A stretch of DNA of 64,000 nucleotides from Pisaster brevispinus (taxonomy: Eukaryota > Echinodermata > Asteroidea > Forcipulatida > Asteriidae), in NCBI GenBank assembly GCA_023634235.1, contig JAMKCF010000030.1, positions 1,984,001-2,048,000 of the forward strand. The letters are read 5' to 3'. Both the position numbers and the translations under genes were made by a program. Numbering within the stretch: position 1 is the stretch's first letter; each line of letters opens with the position of its first letter. The notes beneath the pieces are model-generated. The model made no database searches. It worked only from the letters and a program-made list of their open reading frames with translations, and was not told the origin of the DNA. Positions 30,401-44,995 of this stretch are shown in pieces.

Positions 30401-33400
30401 GTGTTCCAACTTGCGTATTGATTTAATGTGTATGACTTTGGATGGCATGGGTGGCGTGTGCATGAAGCACTCACCTCTCACCACTGTGACCCTGGTCCGA
30501 AGAACAACAAAAGATCGACATTACCGGCATGGTCAAAATTCCAAGATTTGGGCCAAATTTTTTTGCAATTTTATGGTTTCAAATGATACAGAACGGACTC
30601 CTGAAGACAGTTTACTGGTGCAGACTGGAAAAATACTTCATGGAATGAGATGTACCGGGAATTGTGTGAGTTAAGTTTTGGGTCCGAAAAACAAAAATAT
30701 TGACAATACCGGCGATGGTCAAAATTTCAAGATTGTAAAAATAACTCATAGTTTGAGATGTATCAGGAATTTTGTGAGTTTAGTTATGGGTCCGAAAAAC
30801 CAAAAAATCGACCATGCCGGCATGGTTCAAATTTCTAGGTTTGGGTTGAAATTTCTTTGGCAATTTTATAGTTTCAAATGATACAGAACGGACTCCTGAA
30901 GACAGGTTACTGGTGCGGACTGGAAAAATTAATCATAGAATGGGATGTATCGGGAATTTTGTGAGTTAAGTTTTGGGTCCGAAGAACAAAAATATCGACA
31001 ATACCAGCATGGTCAAAATTTCAAGATTTGGGTTGAAGATTTTTTGGCAATTTTCTGGTTTTAAATGATACAGAATAGACTCCTGAAGACAGTTTACTGG
31101 TGCAGACTATTAAAATGATGCATAATTTTTCAGATATTGAGAATTTTGTGAGTTATGGGTCCCAAAACCCTAAAATGCATCAAGATTTTTGGTCAAAAAT
31201 CTTTTGGCAATTTTATGGTTTCAAATGATAGAGCACGGACTCCAGAAGACAGTTTACTGGTACAGACTGGAAAAATGATGCATAGTTTGTTAGATGATGA
31301 GAATTTTGTGAGTTTAGTTATGGGTCCGAAAAACCAAAAAATCGACCATGCCGGCATGGTCAAAATTTCAAGATTTGGGGTCAAAAATCTTTTGGCAGTT
31401 TTATGGTTTCAAATGATAGAGCACGGACTCCTGAAGACCGTTTACTGGTGCAATCTCGAAAAATGATGCATAGTTTGTCAGATAATGAGAATTTTGTGAG
31501 TTTAGTTATGGGTCCGAAAAACCAAAAAATAGACCATCCTGGCATGGTCAAAATTTCAAGTTTTTGGGTCAAGTTTTGTTTGGCATTTTTATGGTTTAAA
31601 AAGATAGAGCACAGACTCCAGAAGACAGTTTACTGGTGCAGACTATAAAATAGATGCATAGTTTGTCAGATATTGAGAAATTTGTGAGTTTAGTTATGGG
31701 TCCGAAAAACCAAAAAATCGACCATGCAGGCAATGTCGAAATTTGGGTTGACAATTTTTTGGCAATTTTGTGGTTTTAAATGATATAGAATGGACTCCTG
31801 AAGACAGTTTACCTGTGCAGACTGGAAAAAAAACTCAAAGTATGAGATGTATCAGGAATTTTGTGAGTTTAGTTATGGGTCCGAAAAACCAAAAAATCTA
31901 CCATGCCAGCATGGTCACAATTTCAATATTTTGGGTCAAAAATCTTTCGGCAATTTTATGGTTTCAAATGATAGAGCACAGACTCCTGAAGACAGTTTAC
32001 TGGTGCAGACTATAAAAATGATGCATAGTTTGTCAGATATTGAGAATTTTGTGAGTTTAATTTCAGGTCCAAAAAACCAAAAAATCGACCATGCCGGCAT
32101 GGTCAAATTTTCATGATTTGAGGTCAAAATTCTTTGCGAATTTTATGGTTTCAAATGATAGAGCACGGACTCCAGAAGACAGTTTACTGGTGCAGACTAT
32201 AAAAATTATGCATAGTTTGTCAGATATTGAGAATTTTGTGAGTTTAGTTATGGGTCCGAAAAACCAAAAAACCGACCATGCCGGCATGGTCAAAATTTCA
32301 AGATTTGGGTTGACAATTTGTTGGCAATTTTATTGTTTCAAATGATTGATCACGGACTCCTGAAGACAGTTTACTGGTGCAGATTGGAAAAATATTTCAA
32401 AGTATGAGATGTATCAGGAATTTTGTGAGTTTAGTTATGGGTCCGAAAAACCAAAAAATCGACCATGCCGGCATGGTCACAATTTCAAGATTTTGGGTCA
32501 AAATTCTTTTGGCAATTTTATGGTTTCAAGTGATAGAGCACGGACTCCTGAAGACAGTTTTCTGGTGATGACCGGAAAAAAGATGCATAGTTTGTCAGAT
32601 ATTGAGAATTTTGTGAGTTTAGTTATGTGTCCGAAAAACCCAAAAATTGACCATGCCGGCATGGTCAAAATTTCAAGATTTTGGGTCAAATTTTGTTTGG
32701 CAATTTTATGGTTTCAAATGATAGAGCACAGAATCCAGAAGATAGTTTACTGGTGCAGACATAAAAATGATGCATAGTTTGTCAGATGATGAGAATTTTT
32801 TGAGTTTAGTTATGGGTCTGAAAAACCAAAAAAATAGACCATGCCGGCATGGTCAAAATTTCAAGATTTTGGGTCAAAAATCTTTTGGCAATTTTATGGT
32901 TTCAAATGATAGAGTTGGACTCCTGAAGACCGTTTACTGGTGCAATCTGGAAAAATGATGCATAGTTTGTCAGATAATGAGAATTTTATGAGTTTAGTTA
33001 TGGGTCCGAAAAACCAAAAAATCGACGGTCAAAATTTCAAGATTTTGGGTCAAAAATCTTTTGGCAGTTTTATGGTTTCAAATGATAGAGCACTGACTCC
33101 TGAAGACCGTTTACTGGTGCAATCTCGAAAAATGATGCATAGTTTGTCAGATAAGAAGAAATTTGTGAGTTAATTATGGGTCCGAAAAACCAAAAAATAG
33201 ACCATGCCGTCATAGTCGAAATTTGGGTTGACAATTTTTTGGCAATTTTGTGGTTTTAAATGATATAGAATGGACTCCTGAAGACAGTTTACCTGTGCAG
33301 ACTGGAAAAAAAACTCAAAGTATGAGATGTATCAGGAATTTTGTGAGTTTAGTTATGGGTCTGAAAAACCAAAAAATAGACATGCCGGCATGGTCAAAAT

Positions 33401-35072
33401 TTCAAGATTTTGGGTCAAAAATCTTTTGGCAATTTTATGGTTTCAAATGATAGAGCACAGACTCCTGAAGACCGTTTACTGGTGCAAACTGGAAAAATGA
33501 TGCATAGTTTCTCAGATAATGAGAATTTTATGAGTTTAGTTATGGGTCCGAAAAACCAAAAAATCGACCATGCCGGCATGGTCAAAATTTCAAGATTTTT
33601 TGTCAAATTTTGTTTGGCAATTTTATGGTTTCAAATGATAGTGCACAGAATCCAGAAGATAGTTTACTGGTGCAGACATAAAAATGATGCATAGTTTGTC
33701 AGATGATGAGAATTTTTTGAGTTTAGTTATGGGTCTGAAAAACCAAAAAATAGACCATGCTGGCATGGTCAAAATTTCATGATTTGAGGTCAAAATTCTT
33801 TGCGAATTTTATGGTTTCAAATGATAGAGCACGGACTCCAGAAGACAGTTTACTGGTGCAGACTACAAAAATGATGCATAGTTTGTCAGATATTGAGAAT
33901 TTTGTGAGTTTAGTTATGGGTCCGAAAAACCAAAAAACCGACCATGCAGGCATGGTCAAAATTTCAAGATTTGGGTTGACAATTTTTTGGCAATTTTATT
34001 GTTTCAAATGATTGATCACGGACTCCTGAAGACAGTCTACTGGTGCAAATTGGAAAAATAACTCAAAGTATGGGATGTATCAGGAATTTTGTGAGTTTAG
34101 TTATGTGTCCGAAAAACCAAAAAATCGACCATGCCGGCATGGTCACAATTTCAAGATTTTGGGTCAAAAATCTTTTGGCAATTTTATGGTTTCAAGTGAT
34201 AGAGCACGGACTCCTGAAGACAGTTAACTGGTGATGACCGGAAAAAAGATGCATAGTTTGTCAGATATTGAGAATTTTGTGAGTTTAGTTATGTGTCCGA
34301 AAAACCCAAAAATTGACCATGCCGGCATGGTCAAAATTTCAAGATTTTGGGTCAAATTTTGTTTGGCAATTTTATGGTTTCAAATGATAGAGCACAGAAT
34401 CCAGAAGATAGTTTTACTGGTGCAGACATAAAAATGATGCATAGTTTGTCAGATGATGAGAATTTTTTGAGTTTAGTTATGGGTCTGAAAAACCAAAAAA
34501 TCGACCATGCCGGCATGGTCAAAATTTCAAGATTTTGGGTCAAAAATCTTTTGGCAATTTTATGGTTTCAAATGATAGAGCACGGACTCCTGAAGACCGT
34601 TTACTGGTGCAATCTGGAAAAATGATGCATAGTTTGTCAGATAATGTGAATTTTATGAGTTTAGTTATGGGTCCGAAAAACCAAAAAATCGACCATGCCG
34701 GCATGGTCAAAATTTCAAGATTTTGGGTCAAAAATCTTTTGGCAGTTTTATGGTTTCAAATGATAGAGCACTGACTCCTGAAGACCGTTTACTGGTGCAA
34801 TCTCGAAAAATGATGCATAGTTTGTCAGATAAGAAGAATTTTGTGAGTTTAATTTCGGGTCCAAAAAACCCAAAAATCGACCATGCCGGCATGGTCAAAT
34901 TTTCATGATTTGAGGTCAAAATATTTTGCGAATTTTATGGTTTCAAATGATAGAGCACGGACTCCAGAAAACAGTCTACTGGTGCAGACTATAAAAATGA
35001 TGCATAGTTTGTCAGATATTGAGAATTTTGTGAGTTTAGTTATGGGTCCGAAAAACCAAAAAACTGACCATG

Positions 35073-38000
35073 CTGGCATGGTCAAAATTTCAAGATTTGG
35101 GTTGACAATTTTTTGGCACTTTTATTGTTTCAAATGATTGATCACGGACTCCTGAAGACAAGTTACTGGTGCAGACTGGAAAAATAACTCAAAGTATGAG
35201 ATGTATCAGGAATTTTGTGAGTTTAGTTATGGGTCCGAAAAACCAAAAAATCGACCATGCCGGCATGTTCAAAATTTCAAGATTTTGGGTCAAAATTCTT
35301 TTGGCAATTTTATGGTTTCAAATGATAGAGCACTGACTCCTGAAGACCGTTTACTGGTGCAATCTCGAAAAATGATGCATAGTTTGTCAGATAAGAAGAA
35401 ATTTGTGAGTTTAGTTATGGGTCGGAAAAACCAAAAAATAGACCATGCTGGCATGGTCAAAATTTCAAGTTTTTGGGTCAAATTTTGTTTGGCAATTTTA
35501 TGGTTTAAAATGATAGAGCACAGACTCCAGAAGACAGTTTACTGGTGCAGACTATAAAATAGATGCATAGTTTGTCAGATATTGAGAAATTTGTGAGTTT
35601 AGTTATGGGTCCGAAAAACCAAAAAATCGACCATGCCGGCATGGTCGAAATTTGGGTTGACAATTTTTGGGCAATTTTGTGGTTTAAAATGATATAGAAC
35701 GGACTCCTGAAGACAGTTTACCTGTGCAGACTGGAAAAATAACTCAAAGTATGAGATGTATCAGGAATTTTGTGAGTTAAGTTATGGGTCCGAAAAACCA
35801 AAAAATCGACCTTGCCAGCATTGTCACAATTTCAAGATTTTGGGTCAAAAATCTTTTGGCAATTTTATGGTTTCAAATGATAGAGCACAGACTCCTGAAG
35901 ACAGTTTACTGGTGCAGACTATAAAAATGATGCATAGTTTGTTAGATGATGAGAAATTTGTGAGTTTAGTTATGGGTCTGAAAAACCAGAAAATCAACCA
36001 TGCAGGCATGGTCAAAATTTCAAGATTTTGGGTCAAAAATCTTTTGGCAGTTTTATGGTTTCAAATGATAGAGCACTGACTCCTGAAGACCGTTTACTGG
36101 TGCAATCTCGAAAAAATGATGCATAGTTTGTCAGATAAGAAGAATTCTGTGAGTTTAGTTTCGGGTCCAAAAAACCAAAAAATCGACCATGCCGGCATGG
36201 TCAAATTTTCATGATTTGAGGTCAAAATTCTTTGCGAATTTTATGGTTTCAAATGATAGAGCACAGACTCCAGAAGACAGTTTACTGGTGCAGACTATAA
36301 AATAGATGCATAGTTTGTCAGATATTGAGAAATTTGTGAGTTTAGTTATGGGTCCGAAAAACCAAAAAATCGACCATGCCGGCATGGTCGAAATTTGGGT
36401 TGACAATTTTTGGGCAATTTTGTGGTTTAAAATGATATAGAACGGACTCCTGAAGACAGTTTACCTGTGCAGACTGGAAAAATAACTCAAAGTATGAGAT
36501 GTATCAGGAATTTTGTGAGTTAAGTTATGGGTCCGAAAAACCAAAAAATCGACCTTGCCAGCATTGTCACAATTTCAAGATTTTGGGTCAAAAATCTTTT
36601 GGCAATTTTATGGTTTCAAATGATAGAGCACAGACTCCTGAAGACAGTTTACTGGTGCAGACTATAAAAATGATGCATAGTTTGTTAGATGATGAGAAAT
36701 TTGTGAGTTTAGTTATGGGTCTGAAAAACCAGAAAATCAACCATGCAGGCATGGTCAAAATTTCAAGATTTTGGGTCAAAAATCTTTTGGCAGTTTTATG
36801 GTTTCAAATGATAGAGCACTGACTCCTGAAGACCGTTTACTGGTGCAATCTCGAAAAAATGATGCATAGTTTGTCAGATAAGAAGAATTCTGTGAGTTTA
36901 GTTTCGGGTCCAAAAAACCAAAAAATCGACCATGCCGGCATGGTCAAATTTTCATGATTTGAGGTCAAAATTCTTTGCGAATTTTATGGTTTCAAATGAT
37001 AGAACACGGACTCCAGAAGACAGTTTACTGGTGCAGACATAAAAATGATGCATAGTTTGTCAGATATTGAGAATTTTGTGAGTTTAGTTATGGGTCCGAA
37101 AAACCAAAAAACCGACCATGCCGGCATGGTCAAAATTTCAAGATTTGGGTTGACAATTTTTTGGCAATTTTATTAGTTCAAATGATTGATCACGGACTCC
37201 TGAAGACAAGTTACTGGTGCAGACTGGAAAAATAACTCAAAGTATGAGATGTATCAGGAATTTTGTGAGTTTAGTTATGGGTCCAAAAAACCAAAAAATC
37301 GACCATGCCGGCATGGTCACAATTTCAAGATTTTGGGTCAAAATTCTTTTGGCAACTTTATGGTTTCAAATGATAGAGCACGGACTCCTGAAGACAGTTT
37401 ACTGGTGATGACTGGAAAAAAGATGCATAGTTTGTCAGATATTGAGAATTTTGTGAGTTTAGTTATGGGTCCGAAAAACCCAAAAATTGACCATGCCGGC
37501 ATGGTCAAAATTTCAAGATTTTTTGTCAAATTTTGTTTGGCAATTTTGGTTTCAAATGATAGAGCACAGACTCCAGAAGAACGTTTACTGGTGCAGACAT
37601 AAAAATGATGCATAGTTTGTCAGATGATGAGAATTTTGTGAGTTTAGTTAAGGGTCCGAAAAACCCCAAAATAGACCATGCTGGCATGGTCAAAATTTCA
37701 AGATTTTGGGTCAAAAATCTTTTGGCAATTTTATGGTTTCAAATGATAGAGCACGGACTCCTGAAGACCGTTTACTGGTGCAATCTGGAAAAATGATGCA
37801 TAGTTTGTCAGATAATGAGAATTTTATGAGTTTAGTTATGGGTCCGAAAAACCAAAAAATAGACCTCGCCGGCATGGTCAAAATTTCAAGATTTGGGTTG
37901 ACAATTTTTTGGCACTTTTATTGTTTCAAATGATTGATCACGGACTCCTGAAGACAAGTTACTGGTGCAGACTGGAAAAATAACTCAAAGTATGAGATGT

Positions 38001-40664
38001 ATCAGGAATTTTGTGAGTTTAGTTATGGGTCCGAAAAACCAAAAAATCGACCATGCCGGCATGTTCAAAATTTCAAGATTTTGGGTCAAAATTCTTTTGG
38101 CAATTTTATGGTTTCAAATGATAGAGCACTGACTCCTGAAGACCGTTTACTGGTGCAATCTCGAAAAATGATGCATAGTTTGTCAGATAAGAAGAAATTT
38201 GTGAGTTTAGTTATGGGTCGGAAAAACCAAAAAATAGACCATGCTGGCATGGTCAAAATTTCAAGTTTTTGGGTCAAATTTTGTTTGGCAATTTTATGGT
38301 TTAAAATGATAGAGCACAGACTCCAGAAGACAGTTTACTGGTGCAGACTATAAAATAGATGCATAGTTTGTCAGATATTGAGAAATTTGTGAGTTTAGTT
38401 ATGGGTCCGAAAAACCAAAAAATCGACCATGCCGGCATGGTCGAAATTTGGGTTGACAATTTTTGGGCAATTTTGTGGTTTAAAATGATATAGAACGGAC
38501 TCCTGAAGACAGTTTACCTGTGCAGACTGGAAAAATAACTCAAAGTATGAGATGTATCAGGAATTTTGTGAGTTAAGTTATGGGTCCGAAAAACCAAAAA
38601 ATCGACCTTGCCAGCATTGTCACAATTTCAAGATTTTGGGTCAAAAATCTTTTGGCAATTTTATGGTTTCAAATGATAGAGCACAGACTCCTGAAGACAG
38701 TTTACTGGTGCAGACTATAAAAATGATGCATAGTTTGTTAGATGATGAGAAATTTGTGAGTTTAGTTATGGGTCTGAAAAACCAGAAAATCAACCATGCA
38801 GGCATGGTCAAAATTTCAAGATTTTGGGTCAAAAATCTTTTGGCAGTTTTATGGTTTCAAATGATAGAGCACTGACTCCTGAAGACCGTTTACTGGTGCA
38901 ATCTCGAAAAAATGATGCATAGTTTGTCAGATAAGAAGAATTCTGTGAGTTTAGTTTCGGGTCCAAAAAACCAAAAAATCGACCATGCCGGCATGGTCAA
39001 ATTTTCATGATTTGAGGTCAAAATTCTTTGCGAATTTTATGGTTTCAAATGATAGAGCACAGACTCCAGAAGACAGTTTACTGGTGCAGACTATAAAATA
39101 GATGCATAGTTTGTCAGATATTGAGAAATTTGTGAGTTTAGTTATGGGTCCGAAAAACCAAAAAATCGACCATGCCGGCATGGTCGAAATTTGGGTTGAC
39201 AATTTTTGGGCAATTTTGTGGTTTAAAATGATATAGAACGGACTCCTGAAGACAGTTTACCTGTGCAGACTGGAAAAATAACTCAAAGTATGAGATGTAT
39301 CAGGAATTTTGTGAGTTAAGTTATGGGTCCGAAAAACCAAAAAATCGACCTTGCCAGCATTGTCACAATTTCAAGATTTTGGGTCAAAAATCTTTTGGCA
39401 ATTTTATGGTTTCAAATGATAGAGCACAGACTCCTGAAGACAGTTTACTGGTGCAGACTATAAAAATGATGCATAGTTTGTTAGATGATGAGAAATTTGT
39501 GAGTTTAGTTATGGGTCTGAAAAACCAGAAAATCAACCATGCAGGCATGGTCAAAATTTCAAGATTTTGGGTCAAAAATCTTTTGGCAGTTTTATGGTTT
39601 CAAATGATAGAGCACTGACTCCTGAAGACCGTTTACTGGTGCAATCTCGAAAAAATGATGCATAGTTTGTCAGATAAGAAGAATTCTGTGAGTTTAGTTT
39701 CGGGTCCAAAAAACCAAAAAATCGACCATGCCGGCATGGTCAAATTTTCATGATTTGAGGTCAAAATTCTTTGCGAATTTTATGGTTTCAAATGATAGAA
39801 CACGGACTCCAGAAGACAGTTTACTGGTGCAGACATAAAAATGATGCATAGTTTGTCAGATATTGAGAATTTTGTGAGTTTAGTTATGGGTCCGAAAAAC
39901 CAAAAAACCGACCATGCCGGCATGGTCAAAATTTCAAGATTTGGGTTGACAATTTTTTGGCAATTTTATTAGTTCAAATGATTGATCACGGACTCCTGAA
40001 GACAAGTTACTGGTGCAGACTGGAAAAATAACTCAAAGTATGAGATGTATCAGGAATTTTGTGAGTTTAGTTATGGGTCCAAAAAACCAAAAAATCGACC
40101 ATGCCGGCATGGTCACAATTTCAAGATTTTGGGTCAAAATTCTTTTGGCAACTTTATGGTTTCAAATGATAGAGCACGGACTCCTGAAGACAGTTTACTG
40201 GTGATGACTGGAAAAAAGATGCATAGTTTGTCAGATATTGAGAATTTTGTGAGTTTAGTTATGGGTCCGAAAAACCCAAAAATTGACCATGCCGGCATGG
40301 TCAAAATTTCAAGATTTTTTGTCAAATTTTGTTTGGCAATTTTGGTTTCAAATGATAGAGCACAGACTCCAGAAGAACGTTTACTGGTGCAGACATAAAA
40401 ATGATGCATAGTTTGTCAGATGATGAGAATTTTGTGAGTTTAGTTAAGGGTCCGAAAAACCCCAAAATAGACCATGCTGGCATGGTCAAAATTTCAAGAT
40501 TTTGGGTCAAAAATCTTTTGGCAATTTTATGGTTTCAAATGATAGAGCACGGACTCCTGAAGACCGTTTACTGGTGCAATCTGGAAAAATGATGCATAGT
40601 TTGTCAGATAATGAGAATTTTATGAGTTTAGTTATGTGTCCGAAAAACCAAAAAATCGACCATG
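35073..40664. repeat. 2,796-bp tandem duplication inside the satellite
   Basis: 35073-37868 repeats at 37869-40664 (15 monomers), apparently identical until the last ~30 bases. Such identity against a background of monomers differing at many sites marks a very recent event, or an assembly artefact. Confidence 0.85.
35514..36999. repeat. 743-bp tandem duplication inside the satellite
   Basis: 35514-36256 repeats at 36257-36999 (four monomers each) with no difference seen on reading, apart from the boundary. It is also contained in both copies of the 2,796-bp block. Confidence 0.85.
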
Positions 40665-41069
40665 CCGGCATGGTCAAAATTTCAAGATTTTGGGTCAAAA
40701 ATGTTTTGGCAGTTTTATGGTTTCAAATGATAGAGCACTGACTCCTGAAGACCGTTTACTGGTGCAATCTCGAAAAATGATGCATAGTTTGTGAGATAAG
40801 AAGAATTTTGTGAGTTTAGTTATGGGTCCGAAAAACCAAAAAATCGACCATGCCGGCATGGTCAAATTTTCATGATTTGAGGTCAAAATTCTTTGCGAAT
40901 TTTATGGTTTCAAATGATAGAGCACGGACTCCAGAAGACAGTTTACTGGTGCAGACTGGAAAAAAGATGCATAGTTTGTCAGATATTGAGAATTTTGTGA
41001 GTTTAGTTATGTGTCCGATAAACCAAAAAATTGACCATGCCGGCATGGTCAAAATTTCAAGATTTTGGG

Positions 41070-44000
41070 TCAAAATTCTTTTAGCAATTTTATGGTTTCA
41101 AATGATAGAGCACGGACTCCTGAAGACAGTTTACTGGTGATGACTGGAAAAAAGATGCATAGTTTGTCAGATATTGAGAATTTTGTGAGTTTAGTTATGT
41201 GTCCGATAAACCAAAAAATTGACCATGCCGGCATGGTCAAAATTTCATGATTTGAGGTCAAAATTCTTTGCGAATTTTATGGGTTCAAATGATAGAGCAC
41301 TGACTCCAGAAGACAGTTTACTGGTGCAGACTATAAAAATGATGCATAGTTTGTCAGATATTGAGAATTGTGTGAGTTTAGTTATGGGTCCGAAAAACCA
41401 AAAAACCGACCATGCCGGCATGGTCAAAATTTCAAGATTTGGGTTGACAATTTTTTGGCAATTTTATTGTTTCAAATGATTGATCAAGGACTCCTGAAGA
41501 CAGTTTACTGGTGCAGATTGGAAAAATAACTCAAAGTTTGAGATGTATCAGGAATTTTGTGAGTTTAGTTATGGGTCCGAAAAACCAAAAAATTGACCAT
41601 GCCGGCATGGTCACAATTTCAAGATTTTGGGTCAAAATTCTTTTGGCAATTTTATGGTTTCAAGTGATAGAGCACGGACTCCTGAAGACCGTTTACTGGT
41701 GCAATCTGGAAAAATGATGCATAGTTTGTCAGATAATGAGAATTTTATGAGTTTAGTTATGGGTCCGAAAAACCAAAAAATCGACCATGCCGGCATGGTC
41801 AAAATTTCAAGATTTTGGGTCAAAAATCTTTTGGCAGTTTTATGGTTTCAAATGATAGAGCACTGACTCCTGAAGACAGTTTACTGGTGCAATCTCGAAA
41901 AATGATGCATAGTTTGTCAGATAAGAAGAAATTTGTGAGTTTAGTTATGGGTCCGAAAAACCAAAAAACCGACCATGCCGGCATGGTCAAAATTTCAAGA
42001 TTTGGGTTGACAATTTTTTGGCAATTTTATTGTTTCAAATGATTGATCACGGACTCCTGAAGACAGTTTACTGGTGCAGATTGGAAAAATATTTCAAAGT
42101 ATGAGATGTATCAGGAATTTTGTGAGTTTAGTTATGGGTCCGAAAAACCAAAAAATCGACCATGCCGGCATGGTCACAATTTCAAGATTTTGGGTCAAAA
42201 TTCTTTTGGCAATTTTATGGTTTCAAGTGATAGGGCACGGACTCCTGAAGAAAGTTTACTGGTGATGACCGGAAAAAAGATGCATAGTTTGTCAGATATT
42301 GAGAATTTTGTGAGTTTAGTTATGTGTCCGAAAAACCAAAAAATTTACCATGCCGGCATGGTCAAAATTTCAAGATTTTGGGTCAAATTTTGTTTGGCAA
42401 TTTCATGGTTTCAAATGATAGAGCACAGAATCCAGAAGATAGTTTACTGGTGCAGACATAAAAATGATGCATAGTTTGTCAGATGATGAGAATTTTTTGA
42501 GTTTAGTTATGGGTCCGAAAAACCAAAAACCGACCATGCCGGCATGGTCAAAATTTCAAGATTTGGGTTGACAATTTTTTGGCAATTTTATTGTTTCAAA
42601 TAATTGATCGTGGACTTCTGAAGACAGTTTACTGGTGCAGACTGGAAAAATAACTCAAAGTATGAGATGTATCAGGAATTTTGTGAGTTTAGTTATGGGT
42701 CCGAAAAACCCAAAAATCGACCATACCGGCATGGTCACAATTTCAAGATTTTGGGTCAAAATTCTTTTAGCAATTTTATGGTTTCAAATGATAGAGCACG
42801 GACTCCAGAAAACAGTTTACTGGTGCAGACTATAAAAATGATGCATAGTTTGTCAGATGATGAGAATTTTGTGGGTTAGATATGGGTCCGAAAAACCCCA
42901 AAATAGACCATGCTGGCATGGTCAAAATTTCAAGATTTTGGGTCAAAAATCTTTTGGCAATTTTATGGTTTCAAATGATAGAGCACGGACTCCTGAAGAC
43001 CGTTTACTGGTGCAATCTGGAAAAATGATGCATAGTTTGTCAGATAATGAGAATTTTATGAGTTTAGTTATGGGTCCGAAAAACCAAAAAATCTACCATG
43101 CCGGCATGGTCAAAATTTCAAGATTTTGGGTCAAAAATCTTTTGGCAGTTTTATGGTTTCAAATCATATGGTTTTCAATCTGGAAAAATGATGCATATTT
43201 CAAAATATGAGATGTATCAGGAATTTTGTGAGTTTAGTTATGGGTCCGAAAAACCAAAAAATCGACCATGCCGGCATGGTCACAATTTCAAGATTTTGGG
43301 TCAAAATTCTTTTGGCAATTTTATGGTTTCAAGTGATAGGGCACGGACTCCTGAAGAAAGTTTACTGGTGATGACCGGAAAAAAGATGCATAGTTTGTCA
43401 GATAATGAGAATTTTATGAGTTTAGTTATGGGTCCGAAAAACCAAAAAATCGACCATGCCGGCATGGTCAAAATTTCAAGATTTTTTGTCAAATTTTGTT
43501 TGGCAATTTTATGGTTTCAAATGATAGAGCACAGACTCCAGAAGATAGTTTACTGGTGCAGACATAAAAATGATGCATAGTTTGTCAGATGATGAGAATT
43601 TTGTGGGTTAGTTATGGGTCCGAAAAACCCCAAAATAGACCATGCCGGCATGGTCAAAATTTCAAGATTTGGGGTCAAAAATCTTTTGGCAATTTTATGG
43701 TTTCAAATGATAGAGCACGGACTCCTGAAGACCGTTTACTGGTGCAATCTGGAAAAATGATGCATAGTTTGTCAGATAATGAGAATTTTATGAGTTTAGT
43801 TATGGGTCCGAAAAACCAAAAAATCGACCATGCCGGCATGGTCAAAATTTCAAGATTTTGGGTCAAAAATCTTTTGGCAGTTTTATGGTTTCAAATGATA
43901 GAGCACTGACTCCTGAAGACCGTTTACTGGTGCAATCTCGAAAAATGATGCATAGTTTGTCAGATAAGAAGAAATTTGTGAGTTTAGTTATGGGTCCGAA

Positions 44001-44995
44001 AAACCAAAAAACCGACCATGCCGGCATGGTCAAATTTTCATGATTTGACATCAAAATTCTTTGCAAATTTTATGGTTTCAAATGATAGAGCACGGACTCC
44101 AGAAGACAGTTTACTGGTGCAGACTATAAAAATGATGCATAGTTTGTCAGATATTGAGAATTTTGTGAGTTTAGTTATGGGTCAGAAAAACCAAAAAACC
44201 GACCATGCCGGCATGGTCAAAATTTCAAGATTTGGGTTGACAATTTTTTGGCAATTTTATTGTTTCAAATGATTGATCAAGGACTCCTGAAGACAGTTTA
44301 CTGGTGCAGATTGGAAAAATAACTCAAAGTTTGAGATGTATCAGGAATTTTGTGAGTTTAGTTATGGGTCCGAAAAACCAAAAAATCGACCATGCCGGCA
44401 TGGTCACAATTTCAAGATTTTGGGTCAAAATTCTTTTAGCAATTTTATGGTTTCAAATGATAGAGCACGGACTCCTGAAGACAGTTTACTGGTGATGACT
44501 GGAAAAAAGATGCATAGTTTGTCAGATATTGAGAATTTTGTGAGTTTAGTTATGTGTCCGATAAACCAAAAAATTGACCATGCCGGCATGGTCAAAATTT
44601 CATGATTTGAGGTCAAAATTCTTTGCGAATTTTATGGGTTCAAATGATAGAGCACTGACTCCAGAAGACAGTTTACTGGTGCAGACTATAAAAATGATGC
44701 ATAGTTTGTCAGATATTGAGAATTGTGTGAGTTTAGTTATGGGTCCGAAAAACCAAAAAACCGACCATGCCGGCATGGTCAAAATTTCAAGATTTGGGTT
44801 GACAATTTTTTGGCAATTTTATTGTTTCAAATGATTGATCAAGGACTCCTGAAGACAGTTTACTGGTGCAGATTGGAAAAATAACTCAAAGTTTGAGATG
44901 TATCAGGAATTTTGTGAGTTTAGTTATGGGTCCGAAAAACCAAAAAATCGACCATGCCGGCATGGTCACAATTTCAAGATTTTGGGTCAAAATTC
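41070..44995. repeat. higher-order repeat spaced 3,355 bp in the satellite
   Basis: Blocks at about 41070-41640 and 44425-44995 share the same rare variants (tgtccgataaaccaa, tttatgggttcaaatgat, gagaattgtgtgag). The spacing equals 18 monomers. Confidence 0.75.
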
